Assembly: GCF_000745215.1 (NCBI RefSeq)
Contig: NZ_JQNK01000009.1
Location: 2,046,001-2,110,000 of the forward strand
DNA from: Methylosinus sp. PW1
GTDB lineage: Bacteria > Pseudomonadota > Alphaproteobacteria > Rhizobiales > Beijerinckiaceae
Direction: 5' to 3'
DNA: 64,000 bases
Of the stretch, positions 47,658 through 56,509 are shown piece by piece. The translations under genes and the position numbers were made by a program. Each line of letters opens with the position of its first letter. Position 1 is the stretch's first letter. The notes under the pieces were generated by a model. It was given only the letters and a program-made list of their open reading frames with translations, did no database searches and was not told the DNA's origin.

Positions 47658-49049
47658 ATGATTCTGCTGCTCTTCTTCATTGCGGCGCTGGCCGCTCTGT
47701 CCATCGGCCTCCACTGGCTCATCGAGCAGCCCGGTTCGATCACGCTCGACTGGGGCGGCTATCACATAGAGACGACGCTGGTCGTCGGCGCGGCGGCGCT
47801 GCTCGCGACGATCGCGGCGATCCTCATCGCCTGGGCGATCATCGCCTATTTCTTCCAGGCGCCCGCGCGCTTGAAGCAGAGCTCCCGCGCCAAGCGCCGC
47901 GAGCGGGGCTTCCAGGCTCTCTCGCGCGGCATTGTGGCCGCCGGCGCCGGCCATCTCGCCGAGGCCAAGCGCGCCGCCAAGGAGGCGGTGAAAAACCTCG
48001 ACAAGGAGCCGCTCACCTATCTGCTGCGCGCCCAGGTCGCCCAGCTCGAGGGCGACCGCGTCGGCGCCGAGACCGCTTTTCACGAGATGACGCAGCTCTC
48101 GGAGACGCGCCTTCTCGGCCTGCGCGGCCTGCACATAGAGGCCAAGCGCCGCAAGGATGACGAGGCGGCGCATCATTTCGCCGATCAGGCCCATCAGCTC
48201 GCGCCGCTGCCTTGGGCCGGCCATGCGCTGCTCGAGCATCACGGCGCCCAGGCCAATTGGGAAGAGGCGCGCATCGCCGTCGAGGCCAATTTGAAGGCCA
48301 AGGCCATCGACCTGCCGACCGCCCAGCGCCTGCGCGCCGTGGTGGAGACCGCCCTGGCGCTGGAGAAGCAGGCCGCGCATCCGAGCGACGCGCTGCATCT
48401 CGCCCGCCAGGCGGTGAAGCGCGCGCCCGATCTGGTTCCGGCGATCACGCTGATCGGCCGCCTGCTCGCCCGTCATGGCGACAGCGCCAAAGCGCTGAAG
48501 CTGCTCGAGAAAGCCTATGCCGAGCATCCGCATCCCGATATCGCCGAAGCTTTTCTCGAGATCGCGCCGAGCGAATCCAACGCCGAGCGTCTGGTCCGCG
48601 TGCGGAAATTCGCCGCCTCCGTCTCGCATTCGCAGGAGGCGGGAATCCTCGTCGCCCGCGCGGCGCTGGCGGCGCGCGATTTCGGCGCCGCGCGCAAGGC
48701 GCTGGCTCCGCTGGTCGCCGAAGGCAAGACGCCGACCGCCCAGGTCTGCCTGCTGATGGCCGAGCTGGAGGACGCCGAGAACGGCCCCAGCGGGCCGGTG
48801 CGCGAATGGCTGGCCCGCGGCTCGCGCGCGCCGCGCGATCCGGCCTGGATCGCCGATGGCGTCATCTCACGGCGTTGGGCGCCGGCCTCACCCGTCACCG
48901 GCAAGCTCGACGCTTTCGTCTGGGCGACGCCGCCCGAGCCCGTCCGCGGCCCGACCGAGGACGCCCGCGCCGATATTCCGGCGGCGTTCCTGACGCGGCC
49001 GGAGCGGCTGCTGGAAGCCCCGATCGAGGAAGAGAGCGCGACGGCCTGA
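47658..49049 (+). CDS. hemY: HemY-type TPR membrane protein
   Basis: The 463-aa product has two N-terminal membrane helices (1-22 and about 42-66) and a cytoplasmic TPR domain (from about 85 to 350, with LTYLLRAQVAQLEGD repeats). HemY proteins of this type are tied to haem synthesis by gene position, though their biochemistry is not settled. It is 79 bp after mic60, the arrangement found across Alphaproteobacteria. Confidence 0.88.
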   Translation: MILLLFFIAALAALSIGLHWLIEQPGSITLDWGGYHIETTLVVGAAALLATIAAILIAWAIIAYFFQAPARLKQSSRAKRRERGFQALSRGIVAAGAGHLAEAKRAAKEAVKNLDKEPLTYLLRAQVAQLEGDRVGAETAFHEMTQLSETRLLGLRGLHIEAKRRKDDEAAHHFADQAHQLAPLPWAGHALLEHHGAQANWEEARIAVEANLKAKAIDLPTAQRLRAVVETALALEKQAAHPSDALHLARQAVKRAPDLVPAITLIGRLLARHGDSAKALKLLEKAYAEHPHPDIAEAFLEIAPSESNAERLVRVRKFAASVSHSQEAGILVARAALAARDFGAARKALAPLVAEGKTPTAQVCLLMAELEDAENGPSGPVREWLARGSRAPRDPAWIADGVISRRWAPASPVTGKLDAFVWATPPEPVRGPTEDARADIPAAFLTRPERLLEAPIEEESATA

Positions 49050-49055
49050 CGCGCG

Positions 49056-49553
49056 CTATCCGCCGATCTGCACGGTCGGCAGGCCCATGACGATCTTGTT
49101 CGGCGGGCCGACCGCCTCGACGATGGTGTCGCCCTGCCGGCAGGCGGGCAGGCCGTTGATGAAGACGCTGGCGGAGCCGTCCACCACCACGCCCGGCCCA
49201 TGCGGCGGGATCGGCAGCGGCGTCGCGCACATGTGAATATCCGCGCCGCCGGCGGCGCCGCTGATCATCGATCCCATGCTGGCGGCCGCCGCGGCCTTGG
49301 CAGCCTGCTCGGCCGCCAGAGCGGCGGGCGCGCCCGGCGTGCCGGCGGCGGCGAGCGTCGCCGCCTCGGCCGCCTGGATCGTCGCGTCGGAGGCCGATTT
49401 CGCGGATTGTATCGCCGCGGCGGCCGCGCCGCCGACTCCGCGCCACGCCGGCAATTGGCCGATGAATACGTTGAAGCTGCCGGGGCCGGGCGTCAGCACC
49501 GGCGGCAGAGGATGGGCCACAGGGTCGCTCACGCGCGCAGCCGGCCGTCCCAT
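49056..49553 (-). CDS. PAAR-domain spike-tip protein of type VI secretion
   Basis: The 165-aa product has PAAR motifs at both ends: RPAARVSDPVAHPLPPVL at the start and IHMCATPLPIPPHGPGVVVDGS, then GLPACRQGDTIVEAVGPPN. The zinc-binding His and Cys residues are present. An alanine-rich helix of about 60 residues is inserted between the halves. PAAR proteins sharpen the VgrG tip of the type VI spike. A ClpV gene lies 12 kb away. It is convergent with hemY. Confidence 0.9.
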   Translation of the reverse strand: MGRPAARVSDPVAHPLPPVLTPGPGSFNVFIGQLPAWRGVGGAAAAAIQSAKSASDATIQAAEAATLAAAGTPGAPAALAAEQAAKAAAAASMGSMISGAAGGADIHMCATPLPIPPHGPGVVVDGSASVFINGLPACRQGDTIVEAVGPPNKIVMGLPTVQIGG

Positions 49554-49700
49554 GATCCGCTCCCTCTATGATCTCGAGCAATGCATATCAGCCTATTCGA
49601 TAGGCCATCGCCGTCAATCGCGCTGTGCGCCCGCCCATATCGCTTTCGCGGCGGAGACGATATTCTCGCGCGCATTTTCTAAAGTGAAAGGCGGCTTTCG

Positions 49701-50825
49701 ATGAATTTTCCTTTCCCCCGGAGCGCCGGATTGGCGGCGGCGATTCTGGCGCTCGGCTTTTGGGGGGCGCGGGCGGAAGAGACTCTTCAAGAGCTGGTCC
49801 ATCGCGGCCCGGAGCTCGCCGGGCTCGAGGCGGCAGGGCTCGTCGTCGAGCAGATGGAGCTGACGCTCGGCGCGCAGAACAGCTCGCTGAAATATCGCAT
49901 CGTCAATCCCACGGCGGCGCCGGCGCGGACCAATGTGACCTTCCCCCTGCCGGAGATCGATTTTTCCGATCCCGATGCGGCCTGGTCGATTCCCGGCGCG
50001 GACCCCATCAATTACATCGGCCTCGCCGCGATCATCGATCAAAAGCCGGCGCCGCTCGCCGTCTCGCAGAGCGCCTTCGTCGAGGGCAAGGATGTGACCG
50101 CCGCCCTGCGTCGCAGCGGCCTGCCGCTGGTTCCCATCGGCTTTTTTCACGACAAGCTCGCCGCTCTGGCGCCGGACGCCCGCGCGCGGCTCGTCAAGGA
50201 CGGGCTCATCGCCGAGAATGGCGTCGATCGGGCGGGACATCCGATCTACGCGCCGCGCTGGTCGGTGCGCGGCGCGGCGACGCGCACGCTCGATCTCGCG
50301 CCGGGACAGAGCGCGCTGCTCGATTTTCGCTTTCGCTCGAGCGTCGGCGTCGCCCGCGACAGCGTGCTGCGCGAGCCGCTGCGCTCCTCCAAGGAGCTGG
50401 CGGCGGAGGCAGAGCGCCGCCGCGCCGATTATTGCCTCGATCGCGCCTTTCTCGCGGGCGTCGACAAAATGGTCTCCGCCGCTGCGGCCCGGCGCTCGGC
50501 GGCGCAGGAAGCCGCCGCGCTTGCGCCGGAGGAGGCCATTGCGGGGGATGCGCCGAAAAAGCCGCAGCCCGCGGCGCGCATCTTCCCCGAGGCCAATGTC
50601 GCCGAGCTGCAGGAGCGCCACATCTCCTTCGATCTCGGCGCCGGCGCGCCCGCCGCGCCGGTTCGGCAATTCCGCCTCGTCGTGGACAAGGGCAAGCCGA
50701 CGCGCCTCGTGAGCTTCTGCCTCGCCGATCTGAAGAAAATCTCGCCCACCGCCTTCGAGATGCGCGCCGCCGATTTCCGGCCCTCCGGCCTGCTGCGCGT
50801 GCTGCTCCTCGGCCCCAAGGATTGA
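49701..50825 (+). CDS. DUF4424 family periplasmic protein
   Basis: The 374-aa product has a signal peptide (cut after ARA, residue 25). The body follows DUF4424: VEQMELTLGAQNSSLKYRIVNPTAAP, a FPLPEIDF block and GIF-type central regions, ending with the strand RLVSFCLADLKKISPTAFEM. No enzymatic function is known. It looks like the first gene of a co-directional run to recO. Confidence 0.82.
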   Translation: MNFPFPRSAGLAAAILALGFWGARAEETLQELVHRGPELAGLEAAGLVVEQMELTLGAQNSSLKYRIVNPTAAPARTNVTFPLPEIDFSDPDAAWSIPGADPINYIGLAAIIDQKPAPLAVSQSAFVEGKDVTAALRRSGLPLVPIGFFHDKLAALAPDARARLVKDGLIAENGVDRAGHPIYAPRWSVRGAATRTLDLAPGQSALLDFRFRSSVGVARDSVLREPLRSSKELAAEAERRRADYCLDRAFLAGVDKMVSAAAARRSAAQEAAALAPEEAIAGDAPKKPQPAARIFPEANVAELQERHISFDLGAGAPAAPVRQFRLVVDKGKPTRLVSFCLADLKKISPTAFEMRAADFRPSGLLRVLLLGPKD

Positions 50826-50919
50826 GCGGGAGGCGGCCCCGCCTATTGACGCGCGCCGCCCCCCTCGCCACATCGGAGCGGGGCCTCGAGGGGCGGCCTG
50901 CTGAAACTGGTCGGAGCCG

Positions 50920-51345
50920 ATGCGCGTCTTTTCCCTCGTCTGTCTCGCCATGCTTTGTTCCGCCGCCGCGCGCGCCGAAGCCCCCGCCGCCGAGCCCTCC
51001 CAGAGCGAGGCCGGCCGCTTCGCCATGAGCCCGGCGGAAGGCGGAATGCTGCGGCTCGACAAGCAGACCGGCGCGGTCTCCTTCTGCACGGTGGAGGGCG
51101 GGCTCTCCGTCTGCCGCGTCGCCGCGGAGGAGCGCGCCGCGCTGCAGGAGGAGATCGACCGCCTCGCCCGCGAGAATGCGCAATTGCGCGCCAAGCTCCC
51201 CGGCGCCGCGCCCGAGGCGACGGCTCCCCGCAAGGGCCTGCCCGGAGAGGAAGAGTTCGAGCGCGCGCTCTCCTTTACCGAGCGATTCCTGCGGCGCATG
51301 ATGCAGCTCTTCCGCGAGGAGGCTCCCAAGGGCGACAGCCTCTGA
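50920..51345 (+). CDS. Periplasmic hypothetical protein, 141 aa
   Basis: A signal peptide (1-19, cut after ARA) leads a short beta domain (GMLRLDKQTGAVSFCTVEGG with SVC) and a coiled coil (EERAALQEEIDRLARENAQLRAKL), then a helical tail. The D-x-x-TG-x-x-x-x-C motif recurs in Rhizobiales envelope proteins of unknown role. It follows the DUF4424 gene after 94 bp. Confidence 0.72.
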   Translation: MRVFSLVCLAMLCSAAARAEAPAAEPSQSEAGRFAMSPAEGGMLRLDKQTGAVSFCTVEGGLSVCRVAAEERAALQEEIDRLARENAQLRAKLPGAAPEATAPRKGLPGEEEFERALSFTERFLRRMMQLFREEAPKGDSL

Positions 51346-51466
51346 TAGAATTTCGCATGATTGTTTTCGCGGCGCGCCTTCTCCCTCTCCCCGCGAGCGG
51401 GGAGAAGGAAGGCGGCCGGCGCGTCGCGAAAACGTCGATAACGCCGCAATCGAGAGCGAAGGACGC

Positions 51467-51742
51467 ATGGCCTCCAATAGTCGACTCCATGATTTTCTCG
51501 GCGGCTCGCCGCTGCAAGTGCTCGTCAAGCTGCTGTTCGTCTCGCTGGTCGTCGGCGCGCTGCTGATGTGGCTGGAGATCGAGCCCATGGATCTCGTCCA
51601 TGGCGCGCGACGCTTCTTCGACCGCATCTCCTCGCTCGGCTTCGGCGCGGTGCATACGGTCATCGGCTATGTGATCACCGGCGCGATCATCGTCGTGCCG
51701 ATCTGGTTCGTGCTGCGGCTCTTCAATTCCGGGCGGCGCTAG
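51467..51742 (+). CDS. DUF6460 small membrane protein
   Basis: The 91-aa product has two membrane helices (about 17-36 and 63-85) around a short loop (EIEPMDLVHGARRFFDRIS). LGGSPLQVLVKLLFVSLVVGALLMWLEI is the family start. Function is unknown. The preceding 120 bp contain a repeat-like CTCCCC-GCGAGC-GGGGAG hairpin. Confidence 0.82.
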   Translation: MASNSRLHDFLGGSPLQVLVKLLFVSLVVGALLMWLEIEPMDLVHGARRFFDRISSLGFGAVHTVIGYVITGAIIVVPIWFVLRLFNSGRR

Positions 51743-51830
51743 AGAAAATTCTTGCGCGAGGCCGCGCGCGCGAGGATGACGGCGCGAGCGCCCGGGCGAA
51801 TCGCCCGCCGGCCATTCCCGAGGGGTCACA

Positions 51831-52061
51831 ATGTCCGCAACTCTAGGCAAGAGATCGACGGTCTATCGCTATCTGACCGGTCCCGACGATGTGGAGTTCT
51901 GCAAGCGCGTCACCGAGGCGCTGAGCCTCGGCTGGTCGCTCTACGGCTCGCCGACGCTGACCTTCGACGCCACGAAAGGCAAGGTGATCTGCGGCCAGGC
52001 GATCACCAAGGACGTCTATGATTTCAAATACACGCCGGACGTGAAGCTCTCCGAGCTGTGA
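51831..52061 (+). CDS. DUF1737 protein
   Basis: The 76-aa product reads VYRYLTGPDDVEFCKRVTEALSLGWSLYGSPTLTFD, the DUF1737 pattern, which is common in Rhizobiales and has no known role. It ends 8 bp before recO and is probably co-transcribed. Confidence 0.85.
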   Translation: MSATLGKRSTVYRYLTGPDDVEFCKRVTEALSLGWSLYGSPTLTFDATKGKVICGQAITKDVYDFKYTPDVKLSEL

Positions 52062-52069
52062 CAGGATAG

Positions 52070-52843
52070 ATGGATTGGCGGGACGAAGGGCTCGTCATCG
52101 GCGTCAAGCGCCACGGCGAGTCCGCGGTCATATTGGAGCTGATGACGCGCGCCCATGGCCGTCACGCCGGCATGGTGCGCGGCGGCGCCGGCCGCGCGCT
52201 GCGCTCCGTGCTGCAGCCCGGCAATAGCGTCGAGGTCGCCTGGCGGGCGCGGCTCGAGCAGCATCTCGGCGCTTTCGCCGTGGAGCCATTGCGCTCGCGG
52301 GCGGCGCGGCTCATCGACCGCGCCTTCGCCCTGCATGGCGTCGGCCATCTCTGCGCGCTGCTGCGGCTGCTGCCGGAGCGCGATCCGCATGGCGAATTGT
52401 TCGATATGGCCGAGGTCATCGCCGACCGGCTCGATTCGCTCGATCTCGCCCCGGCGCTGATGGCGCGATTCGAGCTGGCGCTGCTGGCGGCGCTCGGCTT
52501 CGGCCTCGATCTCGAGCGCTGCGCGCTCACCGGGGAGACGGCCGATCTCGCCTATGTGTCGCCCAAGACCGGGCGGGCGGTCGCGCGCGCCGCCGGCGCG
52601 CCCTGGCGCGATCGTCTGCTGCCCTTCCCCGATTTTCTACGCCAGCCGGCGCCTGCCGGGGCGGAGGCCGGCGAGCTGGCGGCGGCCTTTCGCCTCACCG
52701 GGCATTTTCTGCAGCGCGACGTCTTCGGCCCACGCGGCCTCGCCGCGCCGCAGGCGCGTGGGCTCTATGTCGCGGCCGCAGCGGCCCACGGCGCCGTCGC
52801 GCTCATTCCTGCTCGCACACCACGCGGCGCTCATGACGGCTGA
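52070..52843 (+). CDS. recO: DNA repair protein RecO
   Basis: RecO anneals strands and loads RecA with RecR in recombinational repair. The 257-aa product has the N-terminal OB fold (DEGLVIGVKRHGESAVILELMTRAHGRHAGMVRGG) and the helical C-terminal domain with CALTGE at about 151-157. An AGGATAG site lies just before the ATG. The end overlaps the opposite-strand gene by 41 bp. Confidence 0.93.
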   Translation: MDWRDEGLVIGVKRHGESAVILELMTRAHGRHAGMVRGGAGRALRSVLQPGNSVEVAWRARLEQHLGAFAVEPLRSRAARLIDRAFALHGVGHLCALLRLLPERDPHGELFDMAEVIADRLDSLDLAPALMARFELALLAALGFGLDLERCALTGETADLAYVSPKTGRAVARAAGAPWRDRLLPFPDFLRQPAPAGAEAGELAAAFRLTGHFLQRDVFGPRGLAAPQARGLYVAAAAAHGAVALIPARTPRGAHDG

Positions 52844-53048
52844 CGCCATAGCCTTCGTCGACCGGCACTTCCACTTCCTTGCACAGCGCCTGCGGCGAGG
52901 CGCCGTGGCGCGCGTCCTTCTTCTCCGCCGAATCCTCGTGCAGAAAGGGCAGCCAGTCGAACAGCGAGACTTCGAGCGCCATGGAGCGGACGCTGGCCCC
53001 CGCGAGGGCGGCGGCGACAAAAGTTGCGAACAGGAGAGGCTTCTTCAT
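52803..53048 (-). CDS. Small exported protein, convergent with recO
   Basis: The 81-aa product has a signal peptide (MKKPLLFATFVAAALAGASV, cut near SMA) and a short mature part with two cysteines (QALCKEVEVPVDEGYGVSRHERRVVCEQE) that could form a disulphide. Family unknown. Its last 13 codons overlap the recO end on the opposite strand. Confidence 0.68.
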   Translation of the reverse strand: MKKPLLFATFVAAALAGASVRSMALEVSLFDWLPFLHEDSAEKKDARHGASPQALCKEVEVPVDEGYGVSRHERRVVCEQE

Positions 53049-53198
53049 GAGATGCTGCTCGAAAAGACGGCGCTGCGACGGGGCGCCGAAAGCTGCGCTG
53101 TCTTAGTGGAAGCACGCAGCGACGGCAATGGTTCACGCCAGAGTCGCGACGGGATATAAGCGCACGCAGTAAACGCCGAAAGGGCGGGAGTCGGCGAT

Positions 53199-55448
53199 AT
53201 GGCGAAAAGCGGAACGACGACGGACGAAGGCGGAGGAGATGCGCTGCCGGTGGAATTGCGCACGGCGCTCGAGGAGCGATACCTCACCTATGCGCTCTCG
53301 ACGATCACCGGACGCGCGCTGCCGGACGCGCGCGACGGCCTGAAGCCCGTGCATCGGCGCATTCTCTACGGCATGCAGATCTTGCGGCTCGACCCGAACA
53401 CGCCGTTCAAGAAATGCGCGAAGATCGTCGGCGATGTGATGGGCTCCTTCCATCCGCATGGCGACCAGGCGATCTACGATGCGCTGGTGCGGCTCGCGCA
53501 GGATTTCTCCTCGCGCTATCCACTCGTCGACGGCCAAGGCAATTTCGGCAATGTCGATGGGGACGCCGCCGCCGCCTATCGCTATACGGAAGCGCGCATG
53601 ACCGCGGTCGCGCGGCTGCTGCTCGAGGGCATCAACGAGGACGCGATCGACTTTCGCCCCAATTATTCGGGCGAGGAGCAGGAGCCGGTGGTGCTGCCGG
53701 CGGCCTTCCCCAATCTTCTCGCCAATGGCGCGCAGGGCATCGCCGTCGGCATGGCGACCTCCATTCCGCCGCATAATCTCAATGAGCTGTGCGACGCCGC
53801 GCTCTATCTGATCTCGCATCGCAGCGCCAACGCCGAGCAATTGCTCACCTTCGTGCAAGGGCCGGATTTTCCGACCGGCGGCATTGTCGTCGATCCGCGC
53901 GCGCAGATCATCGAGACCTATCGCACGGGGCGCGGCTCCTTCCGCCTGCGCGCGCGCTGGCACAAGGAGGAGACCGCGCGCGGGCAATGGGTCGCGGTCG
54001 TTACCGAGATCCCCTATGGCGTGCAGAAATCGCGCCTCATCGAGAAGCTCGCCGAGCTGGTCGTCGAGAAGAAGGCGCCGCTCGCCGGCGATGTGCGCGA
54101 CGAATCGGCGGAGGATGTGCGCGTCGTCATCGAGCCGCGCACGCGCACGGTCGATCCGGCGCTGATGATGGAGACCTTGTTCAAGCTCTCCGAGCTGGAG
54201 GTGCGTTTCCCCGTCAATATGAATGTGCTCGTCGATGGCGCCGTGCCGCGCGTCGTCTCGCTGGACGAGGCTCTGCGCCAATGGCTCGACCATCGCCGCG
54301 AGGTGCTGGAACGCCGCTCGCGTCATCGTTTGGCGGAGATCGTGCGCCGGCTCGAGGTGCTCGAGGGCATGATCATCGTCTTCCTCAATCTCGACGAGGT
54401 GATTCGCATCATCCGCGAGGAGGACGAGCCCAAGCAGGCGCTGAAGGCGGCTTTCGAGCTCACCGACGTGCAGGTCGATTATATTCTCGACACGCGCCTG
54501 CGCGCCTTGCGCAAGCTGGAAGAGATGGAGCTGCGCAAGGAGCACGCGAAGCTGCTCGAGGAGAAGACGGAGGTCGAATCGCTGCTCGCCGACGAGGCCA
54601 AGCAGTGGAAGACGATCACCACGCAAATCCGCGAGCTGAAGAAGACGATTCTCGCCGACGCCAAGCTGGCCAAGCGGCGCACCACTTTCGAGGATGCGCC
54701 GGAGGCGACCGACATCGATCTCGCCGAGGCGCTGATCGAGCGCGAGCCGATCACCATCGTCGTGACGCAGAAGGGCTGGATACGCGCGCTGAAGGGCCAT
54801 GTGGCCGATCTGACGCAGCTGCAGTTCAAGGGCGACGATGCGCTGGAGACCTCCTTCTTCGCGCAGACGACGTCCAAGGTTCTGGCGCTCGCCTCGAATG
54901 GCAAGGCCTATACGCTGGACGCCGCCAAGTTGCCCGGCGGGCGCGGCTATGGCGAGCCGATAAGGCTGATGGCCGATATCGACGAGGATGCGGCGATCGT
55001 GAAGGTTCTGCCGCAGACGCCGGACGCGCTGCTGCTGCTGATCGCCGACGACGGACGCGGATTCGTGGTCTCGCAGAACGACCTCGTCGCGACGACGCGC
55101 AAGGGCCGCGCCGTCTTCAATGTCGAGGAGACGACGAAGCTGAAGATCGTGACGCCGGCGGAGGGCGACCATGTCGCCATCATCGGCGAGAATCGCAAGC
55201 TGCTGGTGTTCCCGCTCGCCGAGGCGCCGCAAATGGCGCGCGGCAAGGGCGTGCGTCTGCAACGCTACAAGGATGGCGGGGTCGCCGACGCCAAGGTCTT
55301 CGCGCTCGCCGACGGGCTGACCTGGGTCGATTCGTCCGGCCGCACCTTTACCGTGGACAAGCGCGAGCTGAGCGAATGGCTCGCCCATAGGGCGGAGGCG
55401 GGCCGACTGCCGCCGCGTGGGTTCCCGAAGAGCAATCGATTCGGATAG
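53199..55448 (+). CDS. parC: DNA topoisomerase IV subunit A
   Basis: ParC cuts and rejoins DNA to unlink daughter chromosomes. The 749-aa product carries the catalytic tyrosine Y129 ([11 protein letters not shown]), the [18 protein letters not shown] entry and a C-terminal beta-pinwheel domain (from about 500). In the quinolone region the sequence is [11 protein letters not shown], with Q where E. coli ParC has Ser80. I think this Q is common in alphaproteobacterial ParC. The length and the shorter tail favour ParC over GyrA. Confidence 0.94.
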   Translation: MAKSGTTTDEGGGDALPVELRTALEERYLTYALSTITGRALPDARDGLKPVHRRILYGMQILRLDPNTPFKKCAKIVGDVMGSFHPHGDQAIYDALVRLAQDFSSRYPLVDGQGNFGNVDGDAAAAYRYTEARMTAVARLLLEGINEDAIDFRPNYSGEEQEPVVLPAAFPNLLANGAQGIAVGMATSIPPHNLNELCDAALYLISHRSANAEQLLTFVQGPDFPTGGIVVDPRAQIIETYRTGRGSFRLRARWHKEETARGQWVAVVTEIPYGVQKSRLIEKLAELVVEKKAPLAGDVRDESAEDVRVVIEPRTRTVDPALMMETLFKLSELEVRFPVNMNVLVDGAVPRVVSLDEALRQWLDHRREVLERRSRHRLAEIVRRLEVLEGMIIVFLNLDEVIRIIREEDEPKQALKAAFELTDVQVDYILDTRLRALRKLEEMELRKEHAKLLEEKTEVESLLADEAKQWKTITTQIRELKKTILADAKLAKRRTTFEDAPEATDIDLAEALIEREPITIVVTQKGWIRALKGHVADLTQLQFKGDDALETSFFAQTTSKVLALASNGKAYTLDAAKLPGGRGYGEPIRLMADIDEDAAIVKVLPQTPDALLLLIADDGRGFVVSQNDLVATTRKGRAVFNVEETTKLKIVTPAEGDHVAIIGENRKLLVFPLAEAPQMARGKGVRLQRYKDGGVADAKVFALADGLTWVDSSGRTFTVDKRELSEWLAHRAEAGRLPPRGFPKSNRFG

Positions 55449-55456
55449 GGTTGAAA

Positions 55457-55475
55457 TATAATAGGCAATATTATA
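55457..55475. promoter_or_regulatory. Dyad before the toxin-antitoxin locus
   Basis: TATAATA-GGCAA-TATTATA is a perfect 7-bp dyad that overlaps a -10-like sequence, 110 bp before the toxin gene. Toxin-antitoxin loci are usually repressed by their own antitoxin at such a site. Confidence 0.5.
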
Positions 55476-55584
55476 GATTTCTCATATCCAGGCCGTGGGC
55501 GTTGGCCCTGGCTATGTTGCGCGGAAGGACCCCGACGGATGCGAAAGCTAAAAATCGCTCCTTGAGAGCGAGGCGGGAGTTCTT

Positions 55585-55953
55585 ATGGAAATCCGTTTTC
55601 CGAAATCGTTTCAGAGAGACGCGAAAAAGGCTGGGGTTTCTGACGAAGATTGCAGAATCGCTGTCGAAAAAGCCGAGCGCGGCTTGGTTGACGGTGATCT
55701 CGGCCGCGGTTTGATCAAACAGCGGATCGCCCGAAGCAACTTAGGCGCAGCAAGAGGATCGCGCGCGATCCTCTTTTACAAACGGGGAAATCTGGCTGTA
55801 TTTCTGCACCTGTTCTCCAAGAGCGCGAAGGCGAATCTGACGGATTCGGAATTGGCGGAGTATCTGGAGTTCGCGCGAATCTTGGACCGGATGACGGACG
55901 TCGAGCTGCAAGCTCTCGGCGAACAACGAGGTTGGCGAAAGATCGAGCTATGA
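55585..55953 (+). CDS. RelE/HigB-like toxin
   Basis: The 122-aa product fits the PF06296-type RelE proteins: FPKSFQRDAKKAGVSDEDCR, then GLIKQRIARSNLGAARGSRAILFYKRGNLAVFLHLFSKSAKANL. Basic residues K, R and H in the central sheet suit an mRNA-cutting toxin. The antitoxin gene follows, as in HigBA, with a 4-bp overlap (ATGA). Confidence 0.83.
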   Translation: MEIRFPKSFQRDAKKAGVSDEDCRIAVEKAERGLVDGDLGRGLIKQRIARSNLGAARGSRAILFYKRGNLAVFLHLFSKSAKANLTDSELAEYLEFARILDRMTDVELQALGEQRGWRKIEL

Positions 55954-56270
55954 CGAAAAAGAGCTACCGCAGCGACGCGCTTCGATCTCTTCACGAGATT
56001 GCAGAGGACCTGCGTGCGGTCGGCGCGATCGACAAAGCGACCATGCGGCGTTTCGACGTCAGCTGCCTGACGCCGGCCGAGCCGCTCGCGCCGGACGCCA
56101 TCAAGAAAATCCGCGAAAAAGCCAATATGAGCCAGGCGACCTTCGCTTTGGCTCTGAATGTGAGCAAAATTCTCGTCAGCAAATGGGAGCGCGGCGAGAC
56201 GCGCCCGAGCGGCCCCTCGCTGAAGCTGCTCGCGCTCGCCGATCGCAAAGGCATAGAGGCGATCCTGTGA
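55950..56270 (+). CDS. XRE-type antitoxin (HigA-like)
   Basis: The 106-aa product has an acidic N-terminus and a helix-turn-helix at about 58-100 (IREKANMSQATFALALNVSKILVSKWERGE). It would bind and block the RelE-like toxin and repress the locus. It starts at the ATG overlapping the toxin stop, rather than at 55,932. The next gene overlaps by 4 bp (GTGA). Confidence 0.83.
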   Translation: MTKKSYRSDALRSLHEIAEDLRAVGAIDKATMRRFDVSCLTPAEPLAPDAIKKIREKANMSQATFALALNVSKILVSKWERGETRPSGPSLKLLALADRKGIEAIL

Positions 56271-56485
56271 GCGCCGAAAAGCGCGCGCTCGCGCCCCGTC
56301 TCGTCCGATACACGGACGCGCAATTGCGCGCGATGTCGGACGAGAGCGACTGGAAGCGAGCCGAAGCCACGACGGAAGAGCAGATCGACGCTGCGATGGC
56401 GTCGGACCCCGACGAAGCCGGAATGATCGTCGATCGGTCGACGGCTTCGATCGACCTGCCGACGAACGGGCGAGAGCGAGCCTGA
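56267..56485 (+). CDS. Third gene of the toxin-antitoxin locus, BrnA-like N-terminus
   Basis: The 72-aa product starts at GTG 56,267. Its middle (RYTDAQLRAMSDESDWKRAEATTEEQIDAAMASDPDEAG) looks like the N-terminal part of BrnA-type antitoxins, with TEEQI...SDPDE. The DNA-binding end of BrnA is missing. Close coupling suggests it belongs to the same system, as a helper or a remnant. Confidence 0.6.
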   Translation: MSAEKRALAPRLVRYTDAQLRAMSDESDWKRAEATTEEQIDAAMASDPDEAGMIVDRSTASIDLPTNGRERA

Positions 56486-56509
56486 AGGCTCGCGGTCCAG
56501 TTTCCGCCG

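Noticed and set aside
53463..53480. Quinolone-resistance mutation in parC (Q at the Ser80 position)
   Set aside because: I believe HPHGDQ is normal for alphaproteobacterial ParC, so it is not evidence of selected resistance.
53133..55388. 751-codon frame antisense to parC
   Set aside because: ParC motifs are complete on the other strand; the antisense product is low in complexity.
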